From Acidobacteriaceae bacterium (GTDB lineage Bacteria > Acidobacteriota > Terriglobia > Terriglobales > Acidobacteriaceae): a DNA stretch of 6,751 nt. Positions 5,991 through 6,751 of the stretch are shown piece by piece. How positions within the stretch are numbered: the stretch's first letter is position 1; every line of letters starts with the position of its first letter. The translations under genes were made by a program, and so were the position numbers. The DNA is taken from positions 34,320 through 41,070 of the forward strand of contig PMHC01000072.1 of NCBI GenBank assembly GCA_003156495.1, in the 5' to 3' direction. The notes under the pieces are model-generated. The model worked only from the letters and a program-made list of their open reading frames with translations. It had not been told where the DNA came from and made no database searches.

Positions 5991-6163
5991 CTGATCTGGC
6001 TCGCTCCGGGGGGGGGCATTTGGGGTATTTCTCTTCGATCAAGAAGCATCTAACGTAAAATCAACAAATTACCTTGAGATATGAGTCCCTTACTGCCATT
6101 TAAATCCAATAATTTACATAGCATTCCGATCGTCTTCCGCTGCAAAATCCATCACAGTCAATA
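5991..6163. other. AT-richer spacer, no gene seen; contains a G9 tract
   Basis: No ORF with recognisable content on either strand. It includes a run of nine G at 6008-6016 and then a locally AT-rich segment. It may include the lost front end of the antitoxin remnant. No tRNA-like cloverleaf was seen. Confidence 0.4.
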
Positions 6164-6189
6164 GCCTGAAGGTTATACGGCCTTCAGGC
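6164..6189. repeat. 9-bp perfect inverted repeat
   Basis: GCCTGAAGG pairs with CCTTCAGGC around an 8-base loop (TTATACGG). Neither side is followed by a T run, so a classic intrinsic terminator is not supported. It lies about 75 bases beyond the ilvC terminator and could be a decayed terminator, a protein binding site or part of a dispersed palindromic repeat. Confidence 0.5.
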
Positions 6190-6262
6190 GGCGCATACGC
6201 ATTTTCGGATTTTGGGCACACGAACCTTGTCCTCTCGACAAACAAAACATTCGGTTCCAAGC

Positions 6263-6298
6263 AAACGGCCCCGCAGAGCGAACTCCGCGGGGCCGTTT
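6263..6298 (-). terminator. Intrinsic terminator of ilvC
   Basis: AAACGGCCCCGC pairs perfectly with GCGGGGCCGTTT (12 bp). Inside, after one mismatch, GAG/CTC close a CGAA loop. It starts 22 bases after the ilvC stop codon. In the minus direction the stem ends in TTT and then GCTTGG, so the T run is short, but the stem is very stable. By symmetry it could also stop plus-strand transcription coming from the sheath side, where TTTCTGT follows. Confidence 0.8.
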
Positions 6299-6320
6299 CT
6301 GTCGAGCGTGAAGAATCGTT

Positions 6321-6751
6321 TTAGACCGTTTTGGCGACATCTTCGACGGTAACCGGATCGAGGAACTGCATGTGGGAGCGGAGTTCCTTGCCGACGATTT
6401 CGATTTTGGTTTTGGCTTCGGCTTCGCGGAAGGCTAAAAATTCCTTGCGGCCGGAGTTCTGATCGGCGAGGAACTTCTTGGCGAAGGTGCCGTCCTGGAT
6501 TTCTTTGAGGATCTGTTTCATGGCCTTCTTGCTCTCGTCGCCGATGACGCGCGGTCCGGCAACGTAGTCGCCGTACTCGGCCGTATCGGAGATGGAGTAG
6601 CGCATGTAGGCCAGACCGCCGCGATAGATCAGATCGACGATCAGCTTCATCTCATGCAGGCACTCGTAATAGGCGTTTTCAGGAGCGTAGCCAGCCTCGA
6701 CGAGAGTGTCAAAGCCCGCCTTGATGAGGGCGCTGACGCCGCCGCAAAGCA
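6321..6751 (-). CDS. ilvC: Ketol-acid reductoisomerase, C-terminal part (5' end outside window)
   Basis: The 142 visible residues are the C-terminal knotted domain of ketol-acid reductoisomerase (EC 1.1.1.86). This cytoplasmic enzyme converts acetolactate or acetohydroxybutyrate to the dihydroxy acid with NAD(P)H and Mg2+ in valine, leucine and isoleucine synthesis. The fragment opens with LCGGVSALIKAGFDTLVEAG. It then has YYECLHEMKLIVDLIYRGGL, where the two Glu of ECLHE are metal ligands of the active site, and YSISDTAEYGDYVAGPRV, where the second Ser of SIS is the substrate-binding Ser, 21 residues after the second Glu. The first metal-binding Asp/Glu pair should lie just outside the window. 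The C-terminus ends soon after the REFLAFR-like region, as in the short class I enzymes of about 330-340 residues, not the long E. coli type. The stop is TAA at 6321-6323, followed by a strong terminator. It is convergent with the sheath gene. Confidence 0.97.
   Translation of the reverse strand, partial: LCGGVSALIKAGFDTLVEAGYAPENAYYECLHEMKLIVDLIYRGGLAYMRYSISDTAEYGDYVAGPRVIGDESKKAMKQILKEIQDGTFAKKFLADQNSGRKEFLAFREAEAKTKIEIVGKELRSHMQFLDPVTVEDVAKTV

Noticed and set aside
6008..6016. G9 tract as a phase-variation tract
   Set aside because: It is not within or just before an intact gene; slippage in decayed DNA or a sequencing artefact is simpler.

Overview
The window reads as bacterial chromosome, roughly 50-60% GC by eye. 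It most resembles a soil-type bacterium such as an Acidobacteriota member. That host guess rests only on the style of the ilvC product and the general gene content, so it is weak. The one housekeeping anchor is the 3' end of ilvC (ketol-acid reductoisomerase) at the right edge on the minus strand, closed by a strong hairpin terminator.

Left third (1-2485, minus strand): a two-gene operon. The first gene (2485-665) encodes a secreted protein of about 606 residues: signal peptide, a large unrecognised cysteine-containing domain, then a Hint (Hedgehog/intein-type self-processing) domain close to the C-terminus. Seventeen bases after its stop, a second ORF begins at a GTG (647) and runs off the left edge. 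No ATG-initiated ORF covers it, but it is fully open for 215 codons and carries about 2.2 copies of a ~93-residue fibronectin-III-like repeat.

Middle (2507-4071): a mobile-element graveyard. It holds a frameshifted fragment of a tyrosine recombinase on the plus strand (about 3134-3439). Directly abutting it on the minus strand is a decayed IS66-family element (about 3438-4071), in which the start of tnpA is fused to the middle of tnpC with tnpB missing. Weak ORF scraps lie between 2658 and 3092.

Right half: an intact 495-residue contractile tail sheath protein (4163-5650, plus strand) of the type found in extracellular contractile injection systems (eCIS) and related phage-tail-like particles. 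It has a good ribosome binding site but no tube, baseplate or other sheath gene on either side. Between it and ilvC is about 600 bases with a small decayed excisionase-type antitoxin (5825-5962 and somewhat upstream) and two hairpins.

Taken together, this is an accessory island next to ilvC. The two unusual cargo pieces, the Hint/FN3-like operon and the orphan sheath, are transcribed away from each other across transposon debris. Whether they belong to one system is an inference; nothing in the window proves it.
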